Made by a program: the position numbers and the translations under genes
The notes under the pieces: model-generated
The model's database searches: none
What the model was told of the DNA's origin: nothing
What the model saw: the letters and a program-made list of their open reading frames with translations, nothing else
Assembly (NCBI GenBank): GCA_050744085.1
Contig: JBOGGU010000125.1
Location: 1 to 37,124 of the forward strand
Reading direction: 5' to 3'
DNA from: JAVKSL01 sp050744085
GTDB taxonomy: Bacteria > Actinomycetota > Acidimicrobiia > Acidimicrobiales > JAJPHD01
DNA length: 37,124 nucleotides
Part shown: one piece after another, positions 1 to 7,043 of the stretch
Numbering within the stretch: the stretch's first letter is position 1
Layout: each line of letters begins with the position of its first letter

Positions 1-105
1 GGTCTGGACGGGGCGGGCGGCGGTCTGGACGGGGCGGGCGGCGGTCTGGGCGGGGCGGGCGGCGGTCTGGGCGGGGCGGGCGGCGGTCTGGGCGGGGCGG
101 GCAGA
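1..105 (-). repeat. 21-bp tandem repeat in the 3' part of sepH
   Basis: Five head-to-tail 21-bp units (1-21, 22-42, 43-63, 64-84, 85-105) differ at only a few bases. Read on the minus strand in the sepH frame they encode the heptapeptide AARP(A/V)QT. The array is cut by the window edge, so the true copy number is unknown. The period is a multiple of three, so copy changes would keep the frame. Confidence 0.9.
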
Positions 106-1203
106 ACGGGAGCCAACCAGCCGGGCGCCGGGGGCGGGACGGGCCGGGGCGGCCGGTTGAGCGAGCGCCGGGCGGGCGGCGAGCTGACCGGGGGCTGGAC
201 GGGCCGAGGGTAGCGGACCAGCGGGCAGGCGGCGGGCCGAGGGGGCGGGGTTCGACCGAGTTGAGCCGGAGCGGCCTGCCGAGGCGGGCGCGGGCGAGGC
301 CGGTGGTGGCGAGGTTGGCACCGCCGGGGGGGTCGAGGTTGGCGAGCGGCGGGTCGGGCCCGGCATGCGGCGAGGTACAGGGATACGGCCCTTGCGCACC
401 GGGGCAAGGTCAGTGTCTGCATCCGTTGCCGGCGAGCTCGAGCTGGGGCTCTTGGCTCGTGCGCCTACAGCCTTCTTTGCCTTGGAGGTGGGGCCGGGAG
501 ATGCTGAGCGCCGGCGGGCCGGGGCCTCGGGCTCAGACTCGTCTTGGGCCTTGGGCTGGTCGCTCTTCGAGACATAGGCAAGGGCAGCCGAGGCCTTGTC
601 CAGGCCCACAAGCGAGCCTTCGGCGAAGTCGACCTCCCACTCGGCGACCTGCTCCTCGCCACCCTCCTCAAAGCGCACGTGCACGATCCAGCGACTCGAC
701 TCGACGTGCTGCGCCGACCAGGCTGCCTCGAAGACGTCCTCGAGCAGGCGAATACCGCGTGCTTCGAGCTTGGTCCGAACCGAGTCGCCCAGATCCATGG
801 CGGAGGCGCCGGCTCGGGGCCGGCTGTAGACCAGCTCACGCGCACGGGCGATGACCTGCTCCCGTTCCGCCAGGACGGGTGCCGCGAATCGCTCCACCCA
901 GCTCTCCTCGACCCCAGCCTCGGCGGCCACCTCCTCCAGGCTGTAACCCGCCCTCAGCCTCGCCTGAATCTCACGGGGGGACAAGCGGCTTCGCAGCTGC
1001 GCGCGCACACGATCCGGCTCTGGCTCCTCCGGGGGCCGGCTGGTGGAGGTAACCGGCTCGGTCCGCGACGCCAGGCGGTTCACCAAACCCAGGAGGTGGT
1101 CGTCTATCGCAAGCACGAAGCTCCCCGAGGCCGCGCCCTGGCGCGAGGTGAGGATCAGGCTCCGCCTATCGTTGGTTACGCCCACGACGTGGAGGTTTTG
1201 CAA
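1..1203 (-). CDS. sepH: SepH-like septation protein (DUF3071), 3' end beyond window
   Basis: SepH is a cytoplasmic actinobacterial cell-division protein that acts on FtsZ assembly through an N-terminal DUF3071 domain. The translation begins MQNLHVVGVTNDRRSLIL. Around residues 70-110 it carries the family hallmark RSRLSPREIQARLRAGYSLE followed by the helix-turn-helix-like stretch EEVAAEAGVEESWVERFAAP. After about residue 215 it becomes a long Ala/Pro/Ser/Arg-rich linker with the AARPAQT repeats and stays open to base 1, giving at least 401 residues. I chose the TTG at 1201-1203 because GGGAG lies 7 nt upstream and because SepH proteins start about three residues before this conserved strand. 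An in-frame GTG at 1240-1242, 11 nt after a TAGGCT hexamer, is an alternative. The gene is divergent from the DUF885 gene. The family call is strong, the start moderate. Confidence 0.85.
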   Translation of the reverse strand, partial: MQNLHVVGVTNDRRSLILTSRQGAASGSFVLAIDDHLLGLVNRLASRTEPVTSTSRPPEEPEPDRVRAQLRSRLSPREIQARLRAGYSLEEVAAEAGVEESWVERFAAPVLAEREQVIARARELVYSRPRAGASAMDLGDSVRTKLEARGIRLLEDVFEAAWSAQHVESSRWIVHVRFEEGGEEQVAEWEVDFAEGSLVGLDKASAALAYVSKSDQPKAQDESEPEAPARRRSASPGPTSKAKKAVGARAKSPSSSSPATDADTDLAPVRKGRIPVPRRMPGPTRRSPTSTPPAVPTSPPPASPAPASAGRSGSTRSNPAPSARRLPAGPLPSARPAPGQLAARPALAQPAAPARPAPGARLVGSRSARPAQTAARPAQTAARPAQTAARPVQTAARPVQT

Positions 1204-1253
1204 CCGCTGCTCCCATACGGAGCGACCCGCCCCTGGGGCCACACCGCGAGCCC

Positions 1254-1259
1254 AGCCTA
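1254..1259 (-). promoter_or_regulatory. Putative -10 (TAGGCT) for sepH
   Basis: TAGGCT fits the TANNNT -10 pattern found before many genes in this window. It would place transcription start near 1247, giving either a leader of about 45 nt to the TTG start or a nearly leaderless mRNA for the GTG at 1242. No clear -35 is seen. Confidence 0.35.
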
Positions 1260-1299
1260 CCACCACGACTTGTTGTTTCCGGGGATACCCCCCTGCAGG

Positions 1300-1305
1300 T
1301 AGCCT
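1300..1305 (+). promoter_or_regulatory. -10 hexamer (TAGCCT), leaderless promoter
   Basis: TAGCCT lies 9 nt before the ATG of the DUF885 gene and no Shine-Dalgarno sequence is present. This geometry puts the transcription start at or next to the start codon. The same hexamer recurs before the next two genes and before glpD. Confidence 0.55.
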
Positions 1306-1314
1306 CACACCACC

Positions 1315-2913
1315 ATGAACGCAAGGCTGCGCGCCGTCTGTGACCTTTCGGTGGCCGACGTCCGCGAGTATGCCGGGCTCCACGAGTACGACGGCGTCCT
1401 CCAGGACCTTTCCCCCGCCGGGGTGGCATCCGGGCTATCGGCGCTTGGGAGCGGGCCGGCGGAGCCGGACCCACACGACGAGGCCCACCTGCGGGCGGCC
1501 GAGGCTGGGGCACGCGTGTGGTTCGGCGAAGCCGAGGACCACAGGCGCAACCCTCTGGCCCATCTCGCCAACTTGGACCTCGCTTGCTACGACCGTGAGT
1601 ATGCCCCTTCCGACGAACGTGCCGACGCCCGGCGCCGCCACCTGGTTGCCTGGCCCGACGCCGTTGACGGAGCCATCGAGTCCCTCGACCGGGTCCCCTC
1701 TCCGGTAGCTGCCTCGCTCCTGCCCGCTGCCCGGGGCTTGGCGGCGGGGCTCGTCTCCGAGGCCAGCGGCGGACGCACGGCTGGCGGGCCGGCTGCTGGC
1801 GCACGAACGGCCGCCGGCGCACGAACGGCAGAATCCGAAGAGACGTCGCCTGCCAGCCATGACGAGGTCCGCGCCGCGCTTTCCGCCCACGAACGGCTGG
1901 TCGCCCACTTGGAGCGAGCAGTCCAGGACGGGCCGCCGAGTGTCGCGCTCGGGGGCAGGTTGCTGGCCCGGCTCATGGGAGAGCCCGAAGCCACGGCCGT
2001 GGACCTGGGTCTGCTCTCTGCGAGGGCCGACGCCGAGGGCCGCCGTCTCGGCGCCTTGTTGTCGGCGGCGTGCGAAGTGCTGAGACCAGGGGCGCCACCT
2101 GCGCAGGTGTTGGCTGAGCTGCTGAGCGACACTCCGGACGTGGAGGAGATCTACTCCGAGGCCAGGGCCCAGATCGCCGAGGTCACCGCCTTCACCATCG
2201 GGGCCGATCTGTTGGGCGACCCCGGTGGCGAGTGCCTGGTGGGCCCGGCGCCCCCCTCTCGGCGCTGGGCGATGGCGATGATGTCGTGGACCGCTCCCCA
2301 CGAGGCGGACGCCCCCGCGCGGTACTACGTCAACCCACCGGACCCGGCCTGGACAGCCACGGAGCAGTCCGAGTGGCTGTCGGTGTTCTGCCCAACCACC
2401 CTTCCCGCCATCACCGCGCACGAGGTCACCCCGGGGCACTACGCGCACGGCCGGATGCTGCGCCAGTTGCCGAGCCCGGTGCGGAGGACCCTGTTCTCCA
2501 GCGCCTTCGTGGAGGGCTGGGCCCACTACGGCGAGGAGCTCCTCCTGGAGGAGGGCTTCCGAGCCGGGGATCCCCGTTTCGCCATCGGAGTCTCCCTGGA
2601 GGCGCTTGTTCGGGTCACGCGCCTTGCCGTCGCGATCGGGTTGCACACCGAGGCGATGTCCATGGACGAGGCTGTCCGTCTATTCGAGGAACGGGCCTTC
2701 CTGCGGGGCCCAGCCGCGCGAGCAGAGGCCGAGCGCGCCGCCTACGACCCCACCTACGGGCGCTACACCTGGGGCAAGCTGGAGATCAGGGCGTTGCGCG
2801 ACGAGGCTGTGGCACGCTGGGGCCTGCGCTACTCGCACCGCCGCTTCCACGAGGCGCTTCTCTCCCTCGGCGCCCCCCCGCTTGGCCTGATGGGTGACGC
2901 CTTCGGCGACTGA
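1315..2913 (+). CDS. DUF885 family metallopeptidase-like protein
   Basis: This 532-residue protein belongs to the DUF885 family, putative zinc-dependent peptidases or carboxypeptidases whose substrates are mostly unknown. The family's metal-binding signature is visible as AHEVTPGHYAHGRM near residues 363-380 (HExxPGH-type). It is followed by FVEGWAHYGEELLLEEG, the second conserved block, which supplies a further Glu. The C-terminal helices (YTWGKLEIRALRDEA) also fit the family. No signal peptide is seen, so a cytoplasmic location is likely. Around residues 160-175 there is a small duplicated GARTA segment, another instance of repeat growth in this region. The start is ATG with a leaderless -10. 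The gene stands alone, divergent from sepH. Family assignment is confident, enzymatic function is not. Confidence 0.85.
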   Translation: MNARLRAVCDLSVADVREYAGLHEYDGVLQDLSPAGVASGLSALGSGPAEPDPHDEAHLRAAEAGARVWFGEAEDHRRNPLAHLANLDLACYDREYAPSDERADARRRHLVAWPDAVDGAIESLDRVPSPVAASLLPAARGLAAGLVSEASGGRTAGGPAAGARTAAGARTAESEETSPASHDEVRAALSAHERLVAHLERAVQDGPPSVALGGRLLARLMGEPEATAVDLGLLSARADAEGRRLGALLSAACEVLRPGAPPAQVLAELLSDTPDVEEIYSEARAQIAEVTAFTIGADLLGDPGGECLVGPAPPSRRWAMAMMSWTAPHEADAPARYYVNPPDPAWTATEQSEWLSVFCPTTLPAITAHEVTPGHYAHGRMLRQLPSPVRRTLFSSAFVEGWAHYGEELLLEEGFRAGDPRFAIGVSLEALVRVTRLAVAIGLHTEAMSMDEAVRLFEERAFLRGPAARAEAERAAYDPTYGRYTWGKLEIRALRDEAVARWGLRYSHRRFHEALLSLGAPPLGLMGDAFGD

Positions 2914-2988
2914 GCGCAGGAAGCTCGGGGCAACTCCAAGAGGTCCTGTCAGCGCCGCAGGGACTGCAGTTGAGGCCACCAGGTGGCG

Positions 2989-2994
2989 TAGCCT
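2989..2994 (+). promoter_or_regulatory. -10 hexamer (TAGCCT), leaderless promoter
   Basis: TAGCCT sits 8 nt before the ATG at 3003, with no ribosome-binding site between. It also supports choosing 3003 over an earlier in-frame start at 2970. Confidence 0.55.
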
Positions 2995-3002
2995 GGGGCA
3001 CC

Positions 3003-3284
3003 ATGATCCACGCCTTTGTCCTGATCGACGCCGAGCCCTCCCGCATCGCTGGCCTCGCAGTCGAGCTGGCCGATGTCGCAGGCGTCGCCGAGGTGTATTC
3101 CGTAGCGGGCGAGACCGCCGACCTGGTGGCAGTCGTCAGGGTGCGACACCACGAGGAGCTTGCAGAGGTGGTGACGAGGCGGCTGGCATCGCTGCGGGGG
3201 ATTCTGGCGACCTCCACCCTCATCGCCTTCCAGGCCTACAGCCGCCACGACCTGGAGGCCATGTGGGACCTCGGCCAGCCCTGA
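3003..3284 (+). CDS. Stand-alone Lrp/AsnC ligand-binding (RAM) domain protein
   Basis: This 93-residue protein contains only the alpha/beta effector-binding domain of the Lrp/AsnC family. The pattern is MIHAFVLIDAE, then a helix, GVAEVYSVAGETADLVAVVR and a second helix, ending in STLIAFQAYSRHDL. There is no helix-turn-helix. Stand-alone RAM proteins oligomerise and bind amino acids or similar ligands, and may modulate partner regulators; the ligand here cannot be read. The GxxDLVAVVR strand is the typical dimer/ligand face. It begins with ATG after a leaderless TAGCCT and is probably transcribed separately from the DUF885 gene, 89 nt upstream. Confidence 0.8.
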   Translation: MIHAFVLIDAEPSRIAGLAVELADVAGVAEVYSVAGETADLVAVVRVRHHEELAEVVTRRLASLRGILATSTLIAFQAYSRHDLEAMWDLGQP

Positions 3285-3317
3285 GACGACCCAGCCCCCA
3301 CCCTCCGACCAGCCTGA

Positions 3318-3323
3318 TAGCCT
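3318..3323 (+). promoter_or_regulatory. -10 hexamer (TAGCCT), leaderless promoter
   Basis: TAGCCT is 6 nt before the ATG at 3330, again without a Shine-Dalgarno sequence. This is the third TAGCCT/start pair in a row on this strand. Confidence 0.55.
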
Positions 3324-3329
3324 CGACCC

Positions 3330-3608
3330 ATGATCTCCTCGCGGCTCAACCCTTGGTGGAAGGTCGTCGCCACCCACCAGACAGCCGACGAAGGCCATTG
3401 CATCGACATCTTCACGAGGCCAGACCGGACCTTCGGGTTCGCGGCGTTCGACCGCGATCCCGACGACGCTGCCAAGTGGAGGCCGGTCGGAGGCTTCACG
3501 GACCAGCAGTTCACCTCGGCTGAGACGGCTCTGGCGGCGGCCAGGCAGAAGGTGGGCTGGCTGAGCGAGTTGCTGGAGGCCAATCAAGGCGCTCCCGCCG
3601 CCGACTAG
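3330..3608 (+). CDS. Small hypothetical protein (92 aa)
   Basis: I do not recognise this protein. It starts MISSRLNPWWKVVATHQ and contains DIFTRPDRTFGFAAFDRDPD, a short predicted beta-rich region. An Ala-rich helix near the end (SAETALAAARQKVGWLSELL) follows. There is no signal peptide or membrane segment. A consistently spaced -10 hexamer and codon use like its neighbours make it likely to be real. It is the last gene of the plus-strand run before a hairpin at 3617-3657. No function is proposed. Confidence 0.65.
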   Translation: MISSRLNPWWKVVATHQTADEGHCIDIFTRPDRTFGFAAFDRDPDDAAKWRPVGGFTDQQFTSAETALAAARQKVGWLSELLEANQGAPAAD

Positions 3609-3616
3609 GGGGTTGC

Positions 3617-3657
3617 CTTTGGTGGTTGTTCACGTCCAGCGTGTACCACCACCAAAG
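3617..3657. terminator. Bidirectional hairpin between converging genes
   Basis: CTTTGGTGGT (3617-3626) and ACCACCAAAG (3648-3657) form a perfect 10-bp inverted repeat with a 21-nt loop. It lies between the stops of two converging genes (3608 on plus, 3696 on minus). No run of T follows on either strand, so it would be an atypical terminator, but position and symmetry support that role. Confidence 0.5.
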
Positions 3658-3663
3658 CCAAGT

Positions 3664-3701
3664 GCCGGCCAGGGCGCTAACAGCCGGCCAGGGCCCTAAC
3701 A
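3664..3701. repeat. Two 19-bp direct repeats at the trpD stop
   Basis: GCCGGCCAGGGCGCTAACA (3664-3682) is followed directly by a copy with one change (3683-3701). The second copy contains the trpD stop codon. The array lies just beyond the 3617-3657 hairpin. Confidence 0.75.
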
Positions 3702-4775
3702 GCCGGGGGTGCTACCCGACTTGCGGGCCTCCGCAGCTGACACCCGCACCAGCCGGTCCAGCACGCCGGCGGCTGCCCCGCTGTCCAGGGTTGCCCGCGC
3801 CAGCTCCAGGCCTTCTGCCAGGTCCCCGACCACGCCCGCCACCACCAGGCCCGCCGCCGCATTCAAGCTCGCTATGTCCCGGTGCGGCCCCGCCTGGCCG
3901 TCCAGGACCCGCCGCAGCGCATCTGCGTTCGCGCTGGGATCCCCCCCGACCAGCTCACCCAGCAAAGCCGGCAAGAGGCCAAGGGCGCCAGGGTCCACCT
4001 CGAAGCGCCGAACCTCTCCTTCGGGGCCGAGGCGGAGCCCGCTCGACGGGCCGATGGTCGACAGCTCGTCGAGGCCGTCATGTCCCCACACCACCATCGC
4101 CGACAGGGCGCCGTTGGCAGCCAGGACACCCGCCATCTTCGCCGCCATGGCAGGGTCGGCAACCCCGATCACCTGGCGGCGCACCCCGGCGGGGTTGGCT
4201 AGGGGGCCGAGGAAGTTGAACACTGTGGCCACCCCGAGCTCTCGCCTCACCCCGATCACGTGGCGCATCGCGGGGTGAAAGCGGGGGGCGAAGGCAAACC
4301 CCATCCCTGCCTCCTCGACGCACCGTGCCACCCCGGCGGGGCCAAGCTCGATGACCACCCCCAGCGATTCCAACACGTCCGCGGAGCCAGCAGCCGAGGA
4401 GGCAGCCCTCCCGCCGTGCTTGCACACCGGGACACCCGCTCCTGCCACCACAAAGGCCGCAATCGTCGACACGTTGATGGAATGACGGCGATCCCCTCCA
4501 GTCCCGCATGTATCGACGAGCCGGTCGACGAGGCTCGCCTCGACCGAGATCCCCTCGGCATGGGCCGCCATCGCCCTCACCAGGCCGGTCATCTCCTCGA
4601 CCGTCTCCCCTCGCAGTCGCAGCGCAGTCACGAACGCCGCCACTTGGGCAGCGCTGGCGTCACCTGCCAGTATGTCGCCCAGCGCAGCTCCGGCCGCGTC
4701 CACCGACAGGGTCTCGCCCGCCATCAGCCGACCCAGCAACCACGGCCATCCCCCCAGCTCCGACAGCTCACTCAA
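3696..4775 (-). CDS. trpD: Anthranilate phosphoribosyltransferase
   Basis: TrpD transfers phosphoribose from PRPP to anthranilate, the second step of tryptophan synthesis from chorismate. The protein shows the glycosyltransferase-3 helical N-domain, the PRPP loop DTCGTGGDRRHSINVST near residue 83 and KHGGRAASSAAGSADVLESLG. NFLGPLANPAGVRRQVIGV, typical of the family, follows. At 359 residues it has normal length. I chose TTG at 4773-4775, which overlaps the acyl-CoA dehydrogenase stop (TTGA) and lies just before the conserved LGGWPWLLGRL. An ATG at 4842-4844 would overlap the upstream gene by 73 nt and adds residues without family support. No other trp genes are nearby, so this is an orphan trpD, probably translated by coupling to the dehydrogenase. 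Confidence 0.92.
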   Translation of the reverse strand: MSELSELGGWPWLLGRLMAGETLSVDAAGAALGDILAGDASAAQVAAFVTALRLRGETVEEMTGLVRAMAAHAEGISVEASLVDRLVDTCGTGGDRRHSINVSTIAAFVVAGAGVPVCKHGGRAASSAAGSADVLESLGVVIELGPAGVARCVEEAGMGFAFAPRFHPAMRHVIGVRRELGVATVFNFLGPLANPAGVRRQVIGVADPAMAAKMAGVLAANGALSAMVVWGHDGLDELSTIGPSSGLRLGPEGEVRRFEVDPGALGLLPALLGELVGGDPSANADALRRVLDGQAGPHRDIASLNAAAGLVVAGVVGDLAEGLELARATLDSGAAAGVLDRLVRVSAAEARKSGSTPGC

Positions 4776-5989
4776 AGGTCCAGGTCCAAGCCGCCCCACC
4801 ACAGCTCGTGGGCGATCACTCCCGCGGCGATGCGCTCCAGGCACGCATCCTGGCTCCCGGCTTCAGCGCCGAGCTGGTGGGCGTCGCGGGACCAGCGACC
4901 GACGGGCGCTCCCTCCGGCGAGGCGCCGAGCACCTGAGCCGCCAAGCCGGTGGCCCGCACAGCCAACTCGGCGGCAGCGCGGTTGGCCAGTGACAGCTGA
5001 GCGCTCCACTGCCTGTCGTTCTGGCCCACGTCGATCATCCACGCAGCTCGCTGGGAGAGGAGCCGGACTGCCTCGATGTCCACAGCCACCCTCGCGACCT
5101 CTCTTCGGAGCCCGTCGTCAGCCGTCGTCTGGAGCGCGGTCGTCTGGAGCGCGGTCGTCTGGAGCGCCGTCGTCTGGAGCGCCGTCGTCTGGAGCGCCTC
5201 GGTGGCGCACATCAGAGCCCCTTCGGCCAGGCCCACCGCACGGGCCGCTGCCAGCGGGCCACCCAGGTTCGCGCCCAGCATCGCCAGGCGCATGCCCCCG
5301 CCGACCGCACCTATCACGCAGTCGGCGGGGACCAGCACCCCATCCAGCGCCAGCTCGACGGTGGCCACGCCCCGCACCCCCTCCCGCGGCTCGACAGAGC
5401 CCAGAGCGACCCCCTGCGCGCCCGCTTCCACGACGAACGCGGTCACCGAGTCACGGGCCCGGCTGGCGGGGTCGTCGGTCTTGGCGAAGACCACGAACCA
5501 GTCAGCCTGGGCCGCACCGAGCACCGAGCACTTGGTGCCGCTCAGGCGCCACCCGTCAGGCTCGGGCACTGCGGCCGTGGTGATACAGGACACGTCGTCG
5601 CCGGCCTCCCGCTCTGCCAGCCCTATCGCCGCCCGCTGGCTGCCGTCGGCGATCCCAGGGAGGTAGCGCTCCCGCTGCTGCGCCGTGCCGGCAATCATGA
5701 TCGGCCCGGCGGAGGTGCGGGCGAGCTCCAAGACGACAGCGGCGGCCACCGATACCTTGGACAGCTCCTCCAGCGCCAGCCACAGGCCGAGGAGGCCCGC
5801 CCCGGATCCCCCGTGCTCGGCGGGCAGGCACAGCCCGAGGAGCCCCACCTCCCGGAATACCTCGAAGTAGTCCTGGGGGTACTCCCCAGTCTTGTCCACC
5901 TCCTCTGCCCGGGGCCCGACCTGACCCACAGCCACCTCGCGAATCAGCTCCTGGAACTCGATCAGCTCGGCAGGCAGGGCGAAATCCAC
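4772..5989 (-). CDS. Acyl-CoA dehydrogenase family protein with ALQTT repeats
   Basis: Acyl-CoA dehydrogenases are FAD enzymes that oxidise acyl-CoA thioesters and pass electrons to ETF. The N-terminal helical domain (MDFALPAELIEFQELIREV, then GLLGLCLPAEHGGSGAG) and the middle beta domain (IGLAEREAGDDVSCITTAA, WRLSGTKCSVLGAAQADWFV) are clear in this 405-residue protein. The C-terminal domain is odd. After ARAVGLAEGALMCA, where family members carry a motif like RxQFGxPI, it has five ALQTT repeats (residues about 264-289). The EGTSEIQ segment with the usual catalytic Glu is replaced by GAEAGSQDACLER. It may therefore have altered or lost activity. It starts with GTG, 6 nt after TAGCGT (leaderless), and is followed by trpD with overlap. 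Confidence 0.85.
   Translation of the reverse strand: MDFALPAELIEFQELIREVAVGQVGPRAEEVDKTGEYPQDYFEVFREVGLLGLCLPAEHGGSGAGLLGLWLALEELSKVSVAAAVVLELARTSAGPIMIAGTAQQRERYLPGIADGSQRAAIGLAEREAGDDVSCITTAAVPEPDGWRLSGTKCSVLGAAQADWFVVFAKTDDPASRARDSVTAFVVEAGAQGVALGSVEPREGVRGVATVELALDGVLVPADCVIGAVGGGMRLAMLGANLGGPLAAARAVGLAEGALMCATEALQTTALQTTALQTTALQTTALQTTADDGLRREVARVAVDIEAVRLLSQRAAWMIDVGQNDRQWSAQLSLANRAAAELAVRATGLAAQVLGASPEGAPVGRWSRDAHQLGAEAGSQDACLERIAAGVIAHELWWGGLDLDL
5124..5198 (-). repeat. 15-bp tandem repeat x5 (ALQTT) in acyl-CoA dehydrogenase
   Basis: Five 15-bp units, 5124-5138 through 5184-5198, differ only at the last base (G or C). They encode ALQTT five times in the dehydrogenase frame. The array lies exactly where family members have the RxQFGxPI region. 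Confidence 0.95.
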
Positions 5990-5995
5990 ACCGCG

Positions 5996-6001
5996 ACGCT
6001 A
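5996..6001 (-). promoter_or_regulatory. -10 hexamer (TAGCGT), leaderless promoter
   Basis: On the minus strand TAGCGT is 6 nt before the GTG start of the acyl-CoA dehydrogenase. It suggests a separate promoter in the 45-nt gap after the channel gene. Confidence 0.5.
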
Positions 6002-6034
6002 CAGGTCAGCGCCCACTGGATCGAGGTGCGCCAC

Positions 6035-7021
6035 TCAACGCTCGAGCTCGATGGGTCGCAGGGAGGGGGGGTCGCCGAAGATGACCACCGTGTCGCCTTC
6101 CTCCAAGACGACGCTGCCAGCCGGGCTTGCCAGCAGCTCGCCGCCCGCACGCCGGACCAGCAACGGCACGGCCGCCCCGCACGCCTGGGCCAGGCTCCGA
6201 CCGATCAGCTCCGACCCTTCCTGGACCACAAGCTCCTCCAACCTCACCTCCGCGCTACCCCGGCCCGCGATCTCGAAGAAGTCGACGACGCTTGGCCGCA
6301 ACGCCAGCAGGGCCATGCGCCTCCCACTGGTGGTGTACGGCGATACGACCCGGGTGGCGCCGGCCCGACGCAGGCGATCGGCCGACTCTGGCTGGGCCGC
6401 CCGGGACACTATCGCAGCCGCGGCATTCAAGGAGCGGGCCATCAGCGTGATGTAGACATTCTCGGCGTCAGAGTCCACTGTGCAGACCACGCCCCGCGCC
6501 CTGTCGATGCCCGCCGCCTTCAGCATCTCTTCTGACGAAGGGCTCCCGAGCAGGTACGCCACACCGTCGCGTTGCAGGTCGGCCTCCAGTTCGACCCGCG
6601 ACTCGATCACCACATACGGCGCCCCCTCGGCCTCCAGCTCACGCGCCACCGTGCGGCCAACCCGGCCGTAAGCGCAGAGTATGTAGTGGTCCTTCATGTG
6701 CACCACACGTCGGCTCATCCGTCTCTCCTTCGATCTGCGGGTCAGCGCTCCCTCGATTGCCGCGCTGCCTACCTGGCCCAGGACCACCAGGAACACTGCC
6801 ACACCCAGGAAGACCAACGACATTGTGAATGCCTTGCCGGCCACCGAGAGGCTCGCCGCGCTCGGCGACCCGTTGTCCACCAGCGCCAGCAGGGTCGTGT
6901 AGAACGCATTGGGAACGCTGAAGCCCAGCAGGATGTAACCCACCACTCCGTAGCAGGCGAGTGCGGCCAGCGCCAGCGCCAAGAGCCACAAGCGTCGGGC
7001 CAGGCCCTCCCTCTGGCGCAC
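6035..7021 (-). CDS. Two-TM ion channel-like protein with TrkA-N and TrkA-C domains
   Basis: This 328-residue membrane protein has the build of a prokaryotic RCK-gated potassium channel: TM1 (LWLLALALAALACYGVVGYI), a pore-loop region and TM2 (FTMSLVFLGVAVFLVVLGQV). A TrkA-N Rossmann domain starts at HYILCAYGRVGRTVARELE (nucleotide-binding YGRVG; the first Gly is Ala), and a TrkA-C domain contains EELVVQEGSELIGRSL and EEGDTVVIFGDP. The pore is abnormal: FYTTLLALVDNGSPSAASLS lacks any TVGYG/TVGFG filter. It may therefore not select K+, or may act as a nucleotide sensor with a degenerate pore. The GTG start at 7019-7021 lies 7 nt after TAATCT. It is divergent from glpD with a 22-bp gap. Confidence 0.8.
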   Translation of the reverse strand: MRQREGLARRLWLLALALAALACYGVVGYILLGFSVPNAFYTTLLALVDNGSPSAASLSVAGKAFTMSLVFLGVAVFLVVLGQVGSAAIEGALTRRSKERRMSRRVVHMKDHYILCAYGRVGRTVARELEAEGAPYVVIESRVELEADLQRDGVAYLLGSPSSEEMLKAAGIDRARGVVCTVDSDAENVYITLMARSLNAAAAIVSRAAQPESADRLRRAGATRVVSPYTTSGRRMALLALRPSVVDFFEIAGRGSAEVRLEELVVQEGSELIGRSLAQACGAAVPLLVRRAGGELLASPAGSVVLEEGDTVVIFGDPPSLRPIELER

Positions 7022-7028
7022 GCCCCTA

Positions 7029-7034
7029 AGATTA
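7029..7034 (-). promoter_or_regulatory. -10 hexamer (TAATCT) of the channel gene
   Basis: TAATCT on the minus strand is 7 nt before the GTG of the channel gene. It shares two bases with the glpD -10 on the other strand, so the two promoters cannot be occupied together. Confidence 0.5.
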
Positions 7035-7038
7035 GCCT
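7033..7038 (+). promoter_or_regulatory. -10 hexamer (TAGCCT) of glpD
   Basis: TAGCCT ends 5 nt before the ATG of glpD, which indicates a leaderless mRNA. It overlaps the opposing TAATCT element. Confidence 0.55.
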
Positions 7039-7043
7039 TTCGT

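Noticed and set aside
4842..4844. ATG start for trpD
   Set aside because: Would overlap the dehydrogenase by 73 nt; the extra N-terminal residues are the shifted frame of that gene.
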